Source: Limibacillus halophilus
GTDB lineage: Bacteria > Pseudomonadota > Alphaproteobacteria > Kiloniellales > CECT-8803
NCBI RefSeq assembly: GCF_014191775.1
Contig: NZ_JACHXA010000001.1
Location: forward strand, 62,001 to 126,000
Direction: 5' to 3'
Length of the DNA stretch: 64,000 nt
Positions 30,973-39,294 of this stretch are shown piece by piece (positions within the stretch are counted from its first letter, which is position 1; every line of letters starts with the position of its first letter). The translations under genes were made by a program, and so were the position numbers. The notes under the pieces are model-generated. The model did not search any database and was not told the DNA's origin. It was given only the letters and a program-made list of their open reading frames with translations.

Positions 30973-31821
30973 ATGGCAACAAAAGAAAATCAGCGCGTCA
31001 TCCTGATCACCGGCTGCTCGTCCGGCATCGGCCTCGCCGCCGCCCGAGGCCTGAACGAACGAGGATGGAAGGTCTTTGCCACCTGCCGCAAACAAGAGGA
31101 TTGCGACCGGCTGGAGGCCGAAGGCCTGCGCTCGTTCCGTTTGGATTACGAAGTGCCGGAGACGATCGAAAGCGCGTTCCGACAGACACTCGACGAGAGC
31201 GGAGGCCGCCTGGACGCGGTCTTCAACAACGGTGCCTATGCGATTCCAGGCGCGGTCGAAGACTTGCCAACCGCTGCATTGAAACAGATTTTCGAAGCGA
31301 ATTTCTTCGGCTGGCACAGTCTGATCCGATTGGCGCTGCCGGTCATGCGGGCGCAAGGGTCTGGCCGCATCGTCCAGAATTCCTCGGTGCTGGGGATTGC
31401 CGCCCTGACCTTTCGCGGCGCCTACAATGCAACCAAGTTCGCCGTAGAAGGTCTAACCGACACCCTCCGGCTGGAGCTTCGTGGTCTGCCGATCGAGGTA
31501 ATCCTGATCGAGCCAGGGCCGATCAACACGAAGATACGCATCAACGCCTATCCGAACTTCAAGCGCTGGATCGATTGGCGCAACTCCCCCAATCGCCATC
31601 TTTACGAGACCGCCCTGATCCCCCGACTGGAAGCGGAGACCCTGCCGACACCATTTGAACTGCAACCGGAGGCGGTGGTTCGCAAGCTGGTGCATGCGCT
31701 GGAATCGGCACGGCCACGCCCACGTTATTACGTGACCACACCGACCTATATCATGGGTTGGGCGCGGCGCCTCTTGCCGACCCGGGCTTTGGATTGGCTG
31801 GCGGCCAAGGCTTCCAGCTAG
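30973..31821 (+). CDS. SDR family oxidoreductase
   Basis: A 282-residue classical SDR. ILITGCSSGIGLAAARGL is the cofactor motif, NNGAYAIPGAVEDL replaces the usual NNAG, and NSSVLG with YNATKFAVEGL gives Ser-Tyr-Lys. The extended C-terminal part with RYYVTTPTYIMGWARRLLP resembles retinol/17-beta-hydroxysteroid-type bacterial SDRs that associate with membranes. It starts 4 bp after doeB and so may be transcribed with the ectoine operon, but I know no ectoine step that needs it. Its end overlaps the DUF2238 gene by 4 bp on the opposite strand. Confidence 0.88.
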   Translation: MATKENQRVILITGCSSGIGLAAARGLNERGWKVFATCRKQEDCDRLEAEGLRSFRLDYEVPETIESAFRQTLDESGGRLDAVFNNGAYAIPGAVEDLPTAALKQIFEANFFGWHSLIRLALPVMRAQGSGRIVQNSSVLGIAALTFRGAYNATKFAVEGLTDTLRLELRGLPIEVILIEPGPINTKIRINAYPNFKRWIDWRNSPNRHLYETALIPRLEAETLPTPFELQPEAVVRKLVHALESARPRPRYYVTTPTYIMGWARRLLPTRALDWLAAKASS

Positions 31822-32408
31822 GCACTGCGCTCCAGCTTGGTAATCAGCGCAACGGCGGTGATCGCTCCCGCCGTATTGAACAGCAGGTCGAGCGCCGTGT
31901 TGTAGTATCCGCCGACGTTGGTGTTCGGCAAAGCCATGACCGCAGCGAATTCGATGATTTCATTGAGGCCGCCGAGCCCCATGCTCCCCAGAATTGGGTA
32001 GCAGAAAAGCGTCGCGGTGCCAGCCAGCACTGGGAAGTTACGCCGCAGCAAGTGGCGCAGCACCAGAGCGGTGACGCCAAATCCATAGAAGTGCACGACC
32101 TGATCGTATTTCAGGATCGACAGTTCCCCGGTCCCGACAATATCCAACAAACGATAGGCGTAAAGCACAGCGCCATCGATGACGACCCCGCCACCGGCCA
32201 TGTGGGCCAGTCCCCAAATACTCAGCAGCCAGAGCAGCATGGCAGGGAACTGCGCCCGCTTGGCGCCGTAGGCGATCAGCAGCATGAAGCCGATCAACGT
32301 TGCGATGTACCAGAGAAACTCATTGTTGCCGATGGAAATGAAATATATCCCGAAGCCCACCACATAACTGGCCGTGAATACCAAAACCGCCCATTCGTGC
32401 TTTTGCAA
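31818..32408 (-). CDS. DUF2238 (YjdF-like) inner-membrane protein
   Basis: A 196-residue integral membrane protein with six or so hydrophobic segments. WGLAHMAGGGVVIDG, LKYDQVVHFYGFGVTALVL and LDLLFNTAGAITAV are the conserved His/Asp/Asn motifs of the DUF2238/YjdF family. Function is unknown; the buried His and Asp residues suggest ion or small-molecule handling. It lies 18 bp downstream of the DadA-like oxidase gene on the same strand and is probably co-transcribed with it. Confidence 0.8.
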   Translation of the reverse strand: MQKHEWAVLVFTASYVVGFGIYFISIGNNEFLWYIATLIGFMLLIAYGAKRAQFPAMLLWLLSIWGLAHMAGGGVVIDGAVLYAYRLLDIVGTGELSILKYDQVVHFYGFGVTALVLRHLLRRNFPVLAGTATLFCYPILGSMGLGGLNEIIEFAAVMALPNTNVGGYYNTALDLLFNTAGAITAVALITKLERSA

Positions 32409-32426
32409 AATTCCCTCCCCGTAGCT

Positions 32427-33764
32427 CTATAGTGCCGGGCCAAGCCGAACTGGGCTGCCGTCCTCAAAGCGGGCCAAGCGGAAAGGCTTGAGGTCATGCC
32501 CGCAGTCACGGCCTCGGATCAAATCGGCCATGACCCGGCCGGCGCCAGGACCGATGCCAAAACCATGGCCGGAGAAGCCTGTGGCCAGAAATAAACCCTG
32601 GATCGGTGCGACCGAGTCCATGATCGGCAGTAAATCCGGCGTGCTATCGATCATACCGGACCAGGACTCTACGAACGGCTGGTCTGCCAGACGCGGCAAC
32701 CGCGCGGCCAGGTGCTGGCGCAGCCGACGCAACACCTGCCGGTCAGGCAGTGGGTTCATGACCCGCGTGCGTTCGAACGGGCTGGTTTGCCCGGCATTCC
32801 AACGCTCGGTCGTCGTCAAACCACGCTCGATGCCGCTTCCCAATACTCGCAACTTGGTTTCTCGCCACGAAGCCTTGTAGCTGGGTAGGAAGCTGAAGAA
32901 ATGCCGGAAAGTTTCCGCCGATAGGTAATGCTCGTGATATCCGGAAAGGGCTATCGTATAGCCGCCATCCTGGCGGCGGCGGAAAGCGAACTCCGAGGTG
33001 GAGGCGTTGCCCTCGAACACGCTTGGTCCCGGCGCCGTCCGGGCGACCGTCGCCTTTACGCTCAATTGCGGGAGGGAAATCCCTTGATTGCGCAAGAACA
33101 GCGACGACCACGCGCCACCGGCCAGCAAGACGGCACCGCAGCGCACCGGTCCTTTCTCCGTAATCACCGCTGTGACGGCGCCATTTACTGCGTCCAGGGT
33201 GCGCGCCGCACAACACTCCAGGATCACCGCCCCTTGCGCTTGGGCAGCGCGCGCCAGATTCGGCACCGCCACCTCGGGCTCCGCTCGTCCGTCGCTGGGC
33301 GTGAACAGCCCCCCCTTGAATGCTCCGCGACAATCCGGCAGCAGCGCCGTAACTTCGGCGGCGCTCAACATCCGGCTGTCGAGCTTGTGGTCCTCGACCA
33401 GCGTCAACCAATTTTCGAATTCCCCCAGCCGCTCTTCACTTTCAGCCAGATAGAGAACGCCCTGCTTGGCAAAGCCATAGTCCGCGCCCGTGTCGGCAGA
33501 CAGCCGATCCCATATCCGGAGGCTTTCCTGCATGATTGAAAGCTCCGCCGGATCACGTCCTTGCTGGCGGACCCAGCCCCAGTTCCGGCTGCTTTGCTCC
33601 CCAGCTATCCGGCCTTTCTCGCATAGCAAAACCGAGACGCCCTGCCCGGCCAAGAACCAAGCGGTCGAGACCCCAAGGATTCCGCCGCCAATGATCACGA
33701 CATCCACAGCCTCCGGCAATACGCCGGAAAAAGTCACGGGAGAAGCATCGCTGATGACCGTCAT
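32427..33764 (-). CDS. DadA/glycine oxidase-type FAD-dependent amine oxidoreductase
   Basis: A 445-residue FAD oxidoreductase of the DAO family, which oxidises amino acids or secondary amines. VVIIGGGILGVSTAWFLAGQ binds FAD; GEQSSRNWGWVRQQGRDP is a conserved substrate-domain motif in this branch; MIDSTPDLLPIMD and LATGFSGHGFGIGPGAGRVM are the C-terminal FAD-site signature. I start at MTVISDASP rather than 25 codons upstream. It runs divergently from the AroQ-like gene, with the third copy of the probable TetR operator between them, so it may also respond to that regulator. Substrate unknown. Confidence 0.88.
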   Translation of the reverse strand: MTVISDASPVTFSGVLPEAVDVVIIGGGILGVSTAWFLAGQGVSVLLCEKGRIAGEQSSRNWGWVRQQGRDPAELSIMQESLRIWDRLSADTGADYGFAKQGVLYLAESEERLGEFENWLTLVEDHKLDSRMLSAAEVTALLPDCRGAFKGGLFTPSDGRAEPEVAVPNLARAAQAQGAVILECCAARTLDAVNGAVTAVITEKGPVRCGAVLLAGGAWSSLFLRNQGISLPQLSVKATVARTAPGPSVFEGNASTSEFAFRRRQDGGYTIALSGYHEHYLSAETFRHFFSFLPSYKASWRETKLRVLGSGIERGLTTTERWNAGQTSPFERTRVMNPLPDRQVLRRLRQHLAARLPRLADQPFVESWSGMIDSTPDLLPIMDSVAPIQGLFLATGFSGHGFGIGPGAGRVMADLIRGRDCGHDLKPFRLARFEDGSPVRLGPAL

Positions 33765-33888
33765 ACTGCAGGATTCTCGGCTGTTCGGCGCACGATTGAT
33801 ACCGCTCTCAGAATGACGTCCGGCGCAGTGCCGCCGCAAGTCAATTCCGGCATCTAAACGTCCCGTCAGTTACCTGGATCAAAAACTG

Positions 33889-33908
33889 ACTTGCATGAAA
33901 GTTAGTAT
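33889..33908 (+). promoter_or_regulatory. Putative TetR operator copy 3 with -10-like AGTAT, upstream of the AroQ-like operon
   Basis: ACTTGCATGAAAGTTAGTAT. It matches the elements at 46481-46500 and 40480-40499 except at three positions (two in the 14-bp core plus the single linker base), and points toward the downstream genes in the same way. The core palindrome is imperfect here. TAGTAT at 33903-33908 could be a -10 hexamer; no convincing -35 was found. It lies 125 bp before the AroQ-like start and 124 bp before the divergent oxidase start. Confidence 0.6.
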
Positions 33909-34033
33909 GGACTCGCAGACCGCTATGGCGCATATTTCCGGCAGCATCGGCAGGGCTATAGCTAGCCAGCCGACGACGGCGCATCTGAATATCCAATAGT
34001 GCCCCGATGCGGCACCTCGCAAGGGAGATTACC

Positions 34034-34477
34034 ATGCCGAAATTCCTTCTGCTGCAAGGCGGCAACATGAATTTTTTGGGCATTCGTGAACCAGAAGTCT
34101 ACGGACGCACAACGGCACCAGAGTTGGACGAAATGGTTCGCGCCTATGCGGCGGAAAAAGGCTTCGAAGTAGAGATCTACTACACCAACATTGAAGGTGA
34201 GGCGATCGACAAGATGTTCGATGCTCACAATCGCAAGCTGGACGGCTGTGTGATCAATCCCGGCGGCTTCTGCTATGCTGGTTATGCGCTGCGCGATTGT
34301 ATCCGGGGCATCAAAGTGCCTACTGTCGAGGTTCACATGACCAACCACTATACCCGGCAGATCTTTTCCGTGACCGCCCAAGCAACCAAAGGGGTGTTCA
34401 TGGGCATGGGCATCCAGACCTATATGCGCGCCTTCGATAGCCTCCTGGCGTTGCTCGAGGAGCAGAAGAGCGCCTGA
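34034..34477 (+). CDS. Type II 3-dehydroquinate dehydratase-like protein with altered substrate pocket
   Basis: A 147-residue AroQ-fold protein. The catalytic end is kept: Asn11, Arg18 and Tyr23 in GGNMNFLGIREPEVYG, Asn75 in INPGG, Glu99-x-His101 in PTVEVHMTN. The usual substrate residues are changed, using M. tuberculosis AroQ as memory reference: His81 of the A-x-THTS loop is Tyr81 in NPGGFCYAGY, Ser103 is Thr, and Arg112 is Ser112. The AAGGGAG ribosome site fixes the start. First in a four-gene operon with cupin, hydrolase and aspartate-dehydrogenase-like genes; it probably dehydrates a dehydroquinate-like catabolic intermediate, not shikimate-pathway dehydroquinate. Confidence 0.85.
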   Translation: MPKFLLLQGGNMNFLGIREPEVYGRTTAPELDEMVRAYAAEKGFEVEIYYTNIEGEAIDKMFDAHNRKLDGCVINPGGFCYAGYALRDCIRGIKVPTVEVHMTNHYTRQIFSVTAQATKGVFMGMGIQTYMRAFDSLLALLEEQKSA

Positions 34478-34553
34478 TCAGACCCAAACTATATCCGGGA
34501 GACGGCCGCAGAGGACAACGACCCGGGCAAGTAAACTCGCGAAGGAGTAAGAT

Positions 34554-35060
34554 ATGAGCAATCCTCAGAAAGCGGATCCGACCAAAGGCCCGGCAATCTG
34601 CGTGCAGCCGGACGAGGGCCAAAGCTGGTGGCAGCCGGAACCGGCCAACGGCTACGGCGAAGTGCGCATCTCGCGCCGCAACGTTCCCGGACTGAACCTT
34701 GCTTCCGGTATTCAAGTAATCGCGCCGGGCGGGTTCATCCGCGATCATCAGCACCCCGATCACCAAGAAATTCTTTTCTTTTACGAGGGCACGGGCGTCG
34801 TTGAACTGGACGGGGAGCCGCATCCGGTACAGCCGGGTACGACCTTTTACCTGACGTCCTACCGTCGCCATAAGATCATGAACACCGGTACGAGCGATTT
34901 GAAGATGTTCTGGACCATCATGCCCGGTGGGTTGGAGGACTTCTTCGAGCAGATCGGACGCCCCCGTACGCCCGGTGAACCGGCCCCCGAGCCATTCGCT
35001 CGTCCGGAAGATGTCGAGAAGATCGAGGTAGATTCCATTTTTGCGCCGATCCGCAAGTAG
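34554..35060 (+). CDS. Cupin-domain protein
   Basis: A 168-residue single-domain cupin. Motif 1 is GGFIRDHQHPDHQEILFFYEG, with His-x-His and a downstream Glu as metal ligands; motif 2 is PGTTFYLTSYRRHKIMNTG with His. The short acidic Pro-rich C-terminus FIFAPIRK-like end has no known role. It could be a dioxygenase, isomerase or binding protein. A clear GAAGGAG ribosome site precedes it. It lies 76 bp after the AroQ-like gene and 16 bp before the hydrolase gene. Confidence 0.83.
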   Translation: MSNPQKADPTKGPAICVQPDEGQSWWQPEPANGYGEVRISRRNVPGLNLASGIQVIAPGGFIRDHQHPDHQEILFFYEGTGVVELDGEPHPVQPGTTFYLTSYRRHKIMNTGTSDLKMFWTIMPGGLEDFFEQIGRPRTPGEPAPEPFARPEDVEKIEVDSIFAPIRK

Positions 35061-35076
35061 CCGGCGGCAACGAACA

Positions 35077-35868
35077 ATGCCGCTGTTCACGCTATCCGAC
35101 GGCCAGGAGCTATATTACGAGACGAGAGGCGAAGGCCCGCCCCTCGTTCTCGTACCTGGCCTTGGCGGCGTGGCCGGTTTCTGGGACAAAGTTGGGCCGA
35201 CGCTGGCACAGCAATTCACCGTTATCTTGCATGATCACCGTGGCTGTGGGCGAAGCAGTCATGTCCCGGGACGCTTCTCCGTGGACCAGATGGCGGACGA
35301 CCTTCACCAATTGCTCCAATTTCTGGGTATCGAGCGCGCTGCCTTTTTGGGCCATTCGACCGGCGGCGCCATCGCCCAAACCCTGGCGATCACGCAGCCG
35401 GGGTTGGTGGAACGCATGGTCCTTAGCGCTACCTGGTGCGGCCCGGAAGCTTATGTCACCAACCTGTTCGGCAACCGCAAAGCTGTCTTAATGGCTGGCG
35501 GTCTCGGCCTTTATCAGAAGACCAGCGCGTTTTTCCTGCGCCCCCCTGGTTACTGGCACGACCATGGACCAGAACTCGACGCCCTGGGAGCAAATGCGAC
35601 TCATGATGCTGTGGAGGTGGAGATCCTGGCGGCACGGCTCGATGCGCTCATCGCGTTCGACCGCCGGAGCCAGCTTGGTACGATCACCCAGCCGACACTG
35701 GCGATTTGCGCCCGCGACGACATGGTGACGCCACCGGCCCTATCGCAGGAGATCGTTGCGGGGATCGATGGCGCAGACTTCATCGAATTGAGCTATGGGG
35801 GGCACTTCACTCCCCTCGTCGTTCCCACCGCCTTCCTGGACGCAAGCATACCGTTCCTGCGGCATTAA
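35077..35868 (+). CDS. Alpha/beta hydrolase (3-oxoadipate enol-lactonase-like)
   Basis: A 263-residue alpha/beta hydrolase similar in layout to PcaD-type enol-lactonases and C-C bond hydrolases. LVPGLGGVAGFWDKV forms the oxyanion region, LGHSTGGAIAQTLA carries the nucleophile Ser, ICARDDMVTPP the Asp, and YGGHFTPLV the His. DHRGCGRSSHVPGRFSVDQM is the typical strand-4 region. In this operon it could open a lactone or cleave a C-C bond of a ring-derived intermediate. The start ATG is 16 bp after the cupin stop. Confidence 0.85.
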   Translation: MPLFTLSDGQELYYETRGEGPPLVLVPGLGGVAGFWDKVGPTLAQQFTVILHDHRGCGRSSHVPGRFSVDQMADDLHQLLQFLGIERAAFLGHSTGGAIAQTLAITQPGLVERMVLSATWCGPEAYVTNLFGNRKAVLMAGGLGLYQKTSAFFLRPPGYWHDHGPELDALGANATHDAVEVEILAARLDALIAFDRRSQLGTITQPTLAICARDDMVTPPALSQEIVAGIDGADFIELSYGGHFTPLVVPTAFLDASIPFLRH

Positions 35869-35900
35869 CCGACTCATCGAGAATGGGACAGACCTAAGCC

Positions 35901-36701
35901 ATGAAAAGCTTCTCACTCGGCATGATCGGGTTCGGCGCAATAGGCCGCAGCCTCGTGGATCGTCTGAACAAAGACACGGACGGGCTTGACCTCACCATCA
36001 CGGCATTGGTTCGCCACGCGCCTGAATCACAGGGCCTTTCCAACCTTACTTTCGTAACAGACGTTGAGGCGCTGCTCCGGAGCAAGCCTGAGCTGGTTGT
36101 CGAATGCGCCAGCCAGGAAGCGCTGGCGCAGCATGGACCGGCCGTGCTGACGGCGGGCGTTGATCTTGTCGCCGCATCGATCGGCGCTCTTTCCCAACCG
36201 GGGTTCGAGCAGCGCCTTGAGTCAGCCGCACGGAAAGGCGCGGCGCGATTGTTCCTGCCGGCCGGGGCGGTCGCAGGAATCGATGGCCTGACCGCCGCCA
36301 AACTGGCGGGCCTTACCCAAGTGACCTATGTATCGCGCAAGCCGCCAAACGCTTGGAAGGGGACGCACGCCGAGACTCTCTGCGATCTCGACAGCCTTAA
36401 AGACGAGACTCTGCTGTTTGAAGGGACTGCGCGAGAAGGTAGCCGCCTGTTTCCCAAGAACGCCAATGTGGCGGCAACGGTTGCACTTGCCGGTCTTGGA
36501 CTGGACGATACCCGCATAAAGGTGATCGCCGATCCAAAGGTAGATAGAAACTGCCATGAAGTGGAGGCCGAGGGCGCTTTTGGAACGCTCGCCTTGCGCC
36601 TTGCAAACTTCCCCAGCCCGGACAACCCCAAGACTTCTTTTCTGACGATCCTCAGCCTGGAACGCACGGTGCGTAACCGCTGGTCACGCATCGTCATTTG
36701 A
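35901..36701 (+). CDS. Aspartate dehydrogenase-like protein
   Basis: A 266-residue NAD(P)-dependent protein of the L-aspartate dehydrogenase family. MIGFGAIGRSLVDRL is the Rossmann motif, AASIGALSQPGF the substrate loop, LPAGAVAGIDGLTAAK the family signature, and His219 in DRNCHEVEAEGAFG the catalytic His. True AspDH makes oxaloacetate and ammonia from aspartate or serves NAD synthesis; here it ends a catabolic operon, so it may act on another amino or imino acid. It is convergent with the TetR gene, 12 bp apart. Confidence 0.88.
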   Translation: MKSFSLGMIGFGAIGRSLVDRLNKDTDGLDLTITALVRHAPESQGLSNLTFVTDVEALLRSKPELVVECASQEALAQHGPAVLTAGVDLVAASIGALSQPGFEQRLESAARKGAARLFLPAGAVAGIDGLTAAKLAGLTQVTYVSRKPPNAWKGTHAETLCDLDSLKDETLLFEGTAREGSRLFPKNANVAATVALAGLGLDDTRIKVIADPKVDRNCHEVEAEGAFGTLALRLANFPSPDNPKTSFLTILSLERTVRNRWSRIVI

Positions 36702-36713
36702 TCCGCTTGGCGA

Positions 36714-37355
36714 TTAATTGTTGCTGAGCTTCAGCGTCCGCTCCGGGTCATTGGCTTCTGGATTGATGCCGTAAGCGTGGTTCACGATCCGCGCGAAGGC
36801 AAGATAGAGTTCTTCCAGCCGCGCAAAGCTGCCCGCGTCTTGCGTAATCGGTCCGGCGCTGTTTGCGATGCTGACAATCTGCAAAGCCAAGTCATCGACG
36901 GGCGCATTGGCTTTTAATTCACCCTTCTTCTTCGCCAGAATGATCGCCGCGCGCACATGCGACTCAATGGCGGGCCCAAAATCCTGCAGCGCTTCGCGCG
37001 CCTTGGCCGTCAAGAGGTCCTGATCACTGCGCATGCGCGCAATCAAGCTCCATGGATGCCCGGTTTTCCCAGTTGGGTTGTAATGGATGTAGCGTTGGTG
37101 GTTGTACCCCATGGTTTGGCGAATCTTTTCGTTGAGCGAGGCATTCTCATTCAACCAAATGTCGCGGAACTGCTCCTCGGTGCCGGCAACGTAATCGCAA
37201 ACAACCTCTTCGACCAACTGCTCCTTGGTACGGAAGTGGTAGTGGATGTTGGCCCGGGTTCGACTGAGCCGCTCCGCGATATGCCCAAACCTAAAGCCGC
37301 GGTAGCCATGCAGCACCAACAGTTCGGTCGCGACGTCCTTTATCCTATCACGCAT
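36714..37355 (-). CDS. TetR-family transcriptional regulator
   Basis: A 213-residue TetR regulator. The N-terminal helix-turn-helix is VLHGYRGFRFGHIAERLSRT followed by RANIHYHFRTKEQLVEEVV. The C-terminal ligand domain is not matched to a known effector class; it carries RYIHYNPTGKTGHPWSLIAR. It lies 64 bp downstream of dctM on the same strand, with GGGGGA before its start, so it is probably the last gene of the TRAP operon and thereby autoregulated. Three copies of a 14-bp-core palindrome upstream of surrounding operons are its likely targets. Confidence 0.9.
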   Translation of the reverse strand: MRDRIKDVATELLVLHGYRGFRFGHIAERLSRTRANIHYHFRTKEQLVEEVVCDYVAGTEEQFRDIWLNENASLNEKIRQTMGYNHQRYIHYNPTGKTGHPWSLIARMRSDQDLLTAKAREALQDFGPAIESHVRAAIILAKKKGELKANAPVDDLALQIVSIANSAGPITQDAGSFARLEELYLAFARIVNHAYGINPEANDPERTLKLSNN

Positions 37356-37419
37356 CTATGTCCCCCGATTTCCACCCCCCGGGGCTATATAGCGCAAGGT
37401 GGCCGGAATGTCCCATTTT

Positions 37420-38742
37420 CTATCTGAAACCATAGAGCTGCTCGGGCAGCCACGTTGCGAGCTCGGGAAACGCTATAACAAATCCCAAGGTCACCAGTTG
37501 CAATAAAATGAATGGGATAACCCCTCGATACATATGCATCAAGGTGATTTCCGGAGGCGCTATTGCCCGCAGGTAGAAGATGGCAGGAGCCATGGGTGGC
37601 GTCAGGTAGCTGGTCTGTAACACGACCAGGAACATGATGCTGAACCAGAGCGGGTCTATTCCATAGGAAATCACCAAGGGAACTGCGATCGGTATTATGA
37701 TTAGCACCACCGAGATCAATTCCAGGACAAATCCCGCCAAGAAGGTCAACACAAAGATCAGCGATACCGCCGGCCAACCGTGCAGGCCATACTCGGCCAG
37801 CAGTTTCTGGACTGTCACCATACCGCCGGATGCGAAGAACACCCCGGCGAACATGCTGCCGCCCAAGACGATCAGCAGAATCATCGCAGTGATTGATAAG
37901 GTTCTGTAGAGCGCCTGGATAAGCACCGAAATCGTAATCCGGCGATAACAGATGCCCATGACCAAACTTCCAAAGGCACCGCATGCAGCAGCCTCCGTCG
38001 GGGTCGCCCAGCCCAAGAGAATCGTTCCCAGAACCGAGAAGATCAGAACCACCGGCGGCAAAAGCGCAACTGCCGTGATACGCAGTTTCTCAAGGAGCGG
38101 CATCGTGTCTTCGGATTCTGGCTCGCGCGGCGCCATCTCTGGCTTCAACCAGCAAAGTACGATCACATAGGTGAAGAACAGGCCGGACATGATAAGGCCC
38201 GGAAATAAAATCCCTGCAAAAAGGTCGCCGACCGGTAGGTCCGCCACCGGGGCCAGAACGACAACTGTGATGGAAGGTGGGATCACCGTGCCAAGCGATC
38301 CGCCAGCGCAAATCGTGCCCGAGATCAGACGCTTGTCATAGGCGTACTTGAGCATTGGCGGCACCGCCAGCATGCCGACGACCGTTTCGGTTGCTCCGGC
38401 AACCCCGCTGGCTGCGGCGAACACCGTACACATGATGATTGCGCCGACCGATAGACCACCGGGCAGCCGCTTGGTCCATATATGGATGGCATCGAACAAA
38501 CGGTCGGCGATACCAGACCGTTCCAACAGCGCGCCCATGAAAATGAACAGGGGTACTGCGCCCAGAACGTAGTTCGACGCGACATCATCGACTTTCGAAA
38601 TGAATTGGAAGACCGCCGCATCGCCAAACCGGATCAAGCCAAAGACCAAGGCTACCGACATGAGGCAAAAAGCAATCGGGAATCCCGTCAGGACCAGCAC
38701 CATCAGTGCTGGGAACATCATAAGTCCAAGATACTCAGTCAT
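37420..38742 (-). CDS. dctM: TRAP transporter large permease, DctM type
   Basis: A 440-residue membrane permease of a tripartite ATP-independent transporter, driving solute uptake with a sodium gradient. About 12-13 hydrophobic segments are present. GVAGATETVVGMLAVPPMLK and GGSLGTVIPPSITVVVLAPV are typical DctM motifs, as is LQTSYLTPPMAPAIFYLRAI near the end. Its start overlaps the dctQ stop by 4 bp. The set resembles the mannitol/chloroaromatic-type TRAP branch (FcbT3-like), suggesting an aromatic or carboxylate substrate. Confidence 0.93.
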   Translation of the reverse strand: MTEYLGLMMFPALMVLVLTGFPIAFCLMSVALVFGLIRFGDAAVFQFISKVDDVASNYVLGAVPLFIFMGALLERSGIADRLFDAIHIWTKRLPGGLSVGAIIMCTVFAAASGVAGATETVVGMLAVPPMLKYAYDKRLISGTICAGGSLGTVIPPSITVVVLAPVADLPVGDLFAGILFPGLIMSGLFFTYVIVLCWLKPEMAPREPESEDTMPLLEKLRITAVALLPPVVLIFSVLGTILLGWATPTEAAACGAFGSLVMGICYRRITISVLIQALYRTLSITAMILLIVLGGSMFAGVFFASGGMVTVQKLLAEYGLHGWPAVSLIFVLTFLAGFVLELISVVLIIIPIAVPLVISYGIDPLWFSIMFLVVLQTSYLTPPMAPAIFYLRAIAPPEITLMHMYRGVIPFILLQLVTLGFVIAFPELATWLPEQLYGFR

Positions 38743-39281
38743 ACGTCGGTTCCGAATTCTTCGCCCCGAAGGAGCGCACAGATGGATTTCCCGATCTCGG
38801 CAAAGCTTTGCAGCGTCAAGATCACGAAACCGGCGACAAACAGGGTTCGGTAGGGCCAGATCACCGGGTTCCAGGCAGACTGGCCTGATAGCTCATGCCC
38901 CTCGTAGGCTTTCACCATGTAGCCGAACAACGCATAAGTGAGCCAAAGCAGGCAGGGTATAAGCAGCAGGAAGCCAAGCAGATTGACAATGGCCTTCGCG
39001 CGAACCCCCATGCTCAGATAGAAAAGATCGACCGAGACATGCGCCTTTTCCTTCAAGGCGTAGGCCATACCCAGCATAAAGATCGAGCCCATCATCATGT
39101 AGGCCAATTCATAGGCCCAGAAGGTCGGCGCCGAGAACAGGTAGCGGCTCAAGACCTCATAGACCATCGACCCAACCAAGGGCAAAAGCAAAAACGCGCC
39201 CACGGCAGCAGCGACATCCGTCACGGCTTCTATTTTACGGATCCAATACATAGCAAACCCCGGCCCAACAGAGAGGTTCAT
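38739..39281 (-). CDS. dctQ: TRAP transporter small permease, DctQ type
   Basis: A 180-residue small membrane subunit with four predicted helices. YEVLSRYLFSAPTFWAYELA and ALKEKAHVSVDLFYLSM are conserved DctQ motifs (the latter the VD/DLF signature). It forms the membrane complex with DctM. No strong ribosome site precedes this start; a second Met 10 codons in (39251), after a GGGG stretch, is possible. The gene is separated from dctP by a strong hairpin, which may lower its expression relative to the binding protein. Confidence 0.9.
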   Translation of the reverse strand: MNLSVGPGFAMYWIRKIEAVTDVAAAVGAFLLLPLVGSMVYEVLSRYLFSAPTFWAYELAYMMMGSIFMLGMAYALKEKAHVSVDLFYLSMGVRAKAIVNLLGFLLLIPCLLWLTYALFGYMVKAYEGHELSGQSAWNPVIWPYRTLFVAGFVILTLQSFAEIGKSICALLRGEEFGTDV

Positions 39282-39294
39282 TGATTATAGCGAA

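Noticed and set aside
29964-30974. A 336-codon open frame antisense to doeB
   Set aside because: It mirrors the doeB gene, whose metal ligands and operon position are clear; the antisense product resembles nothing known.
34034-34477. Calling this the canonical shikimate-pathway aroQ
   Set aside because: Substrate-binding residues at positions 81, 103 and 112 are changed and the gene sits in a catabolic regulon, so no aroQ symbol was assigned.
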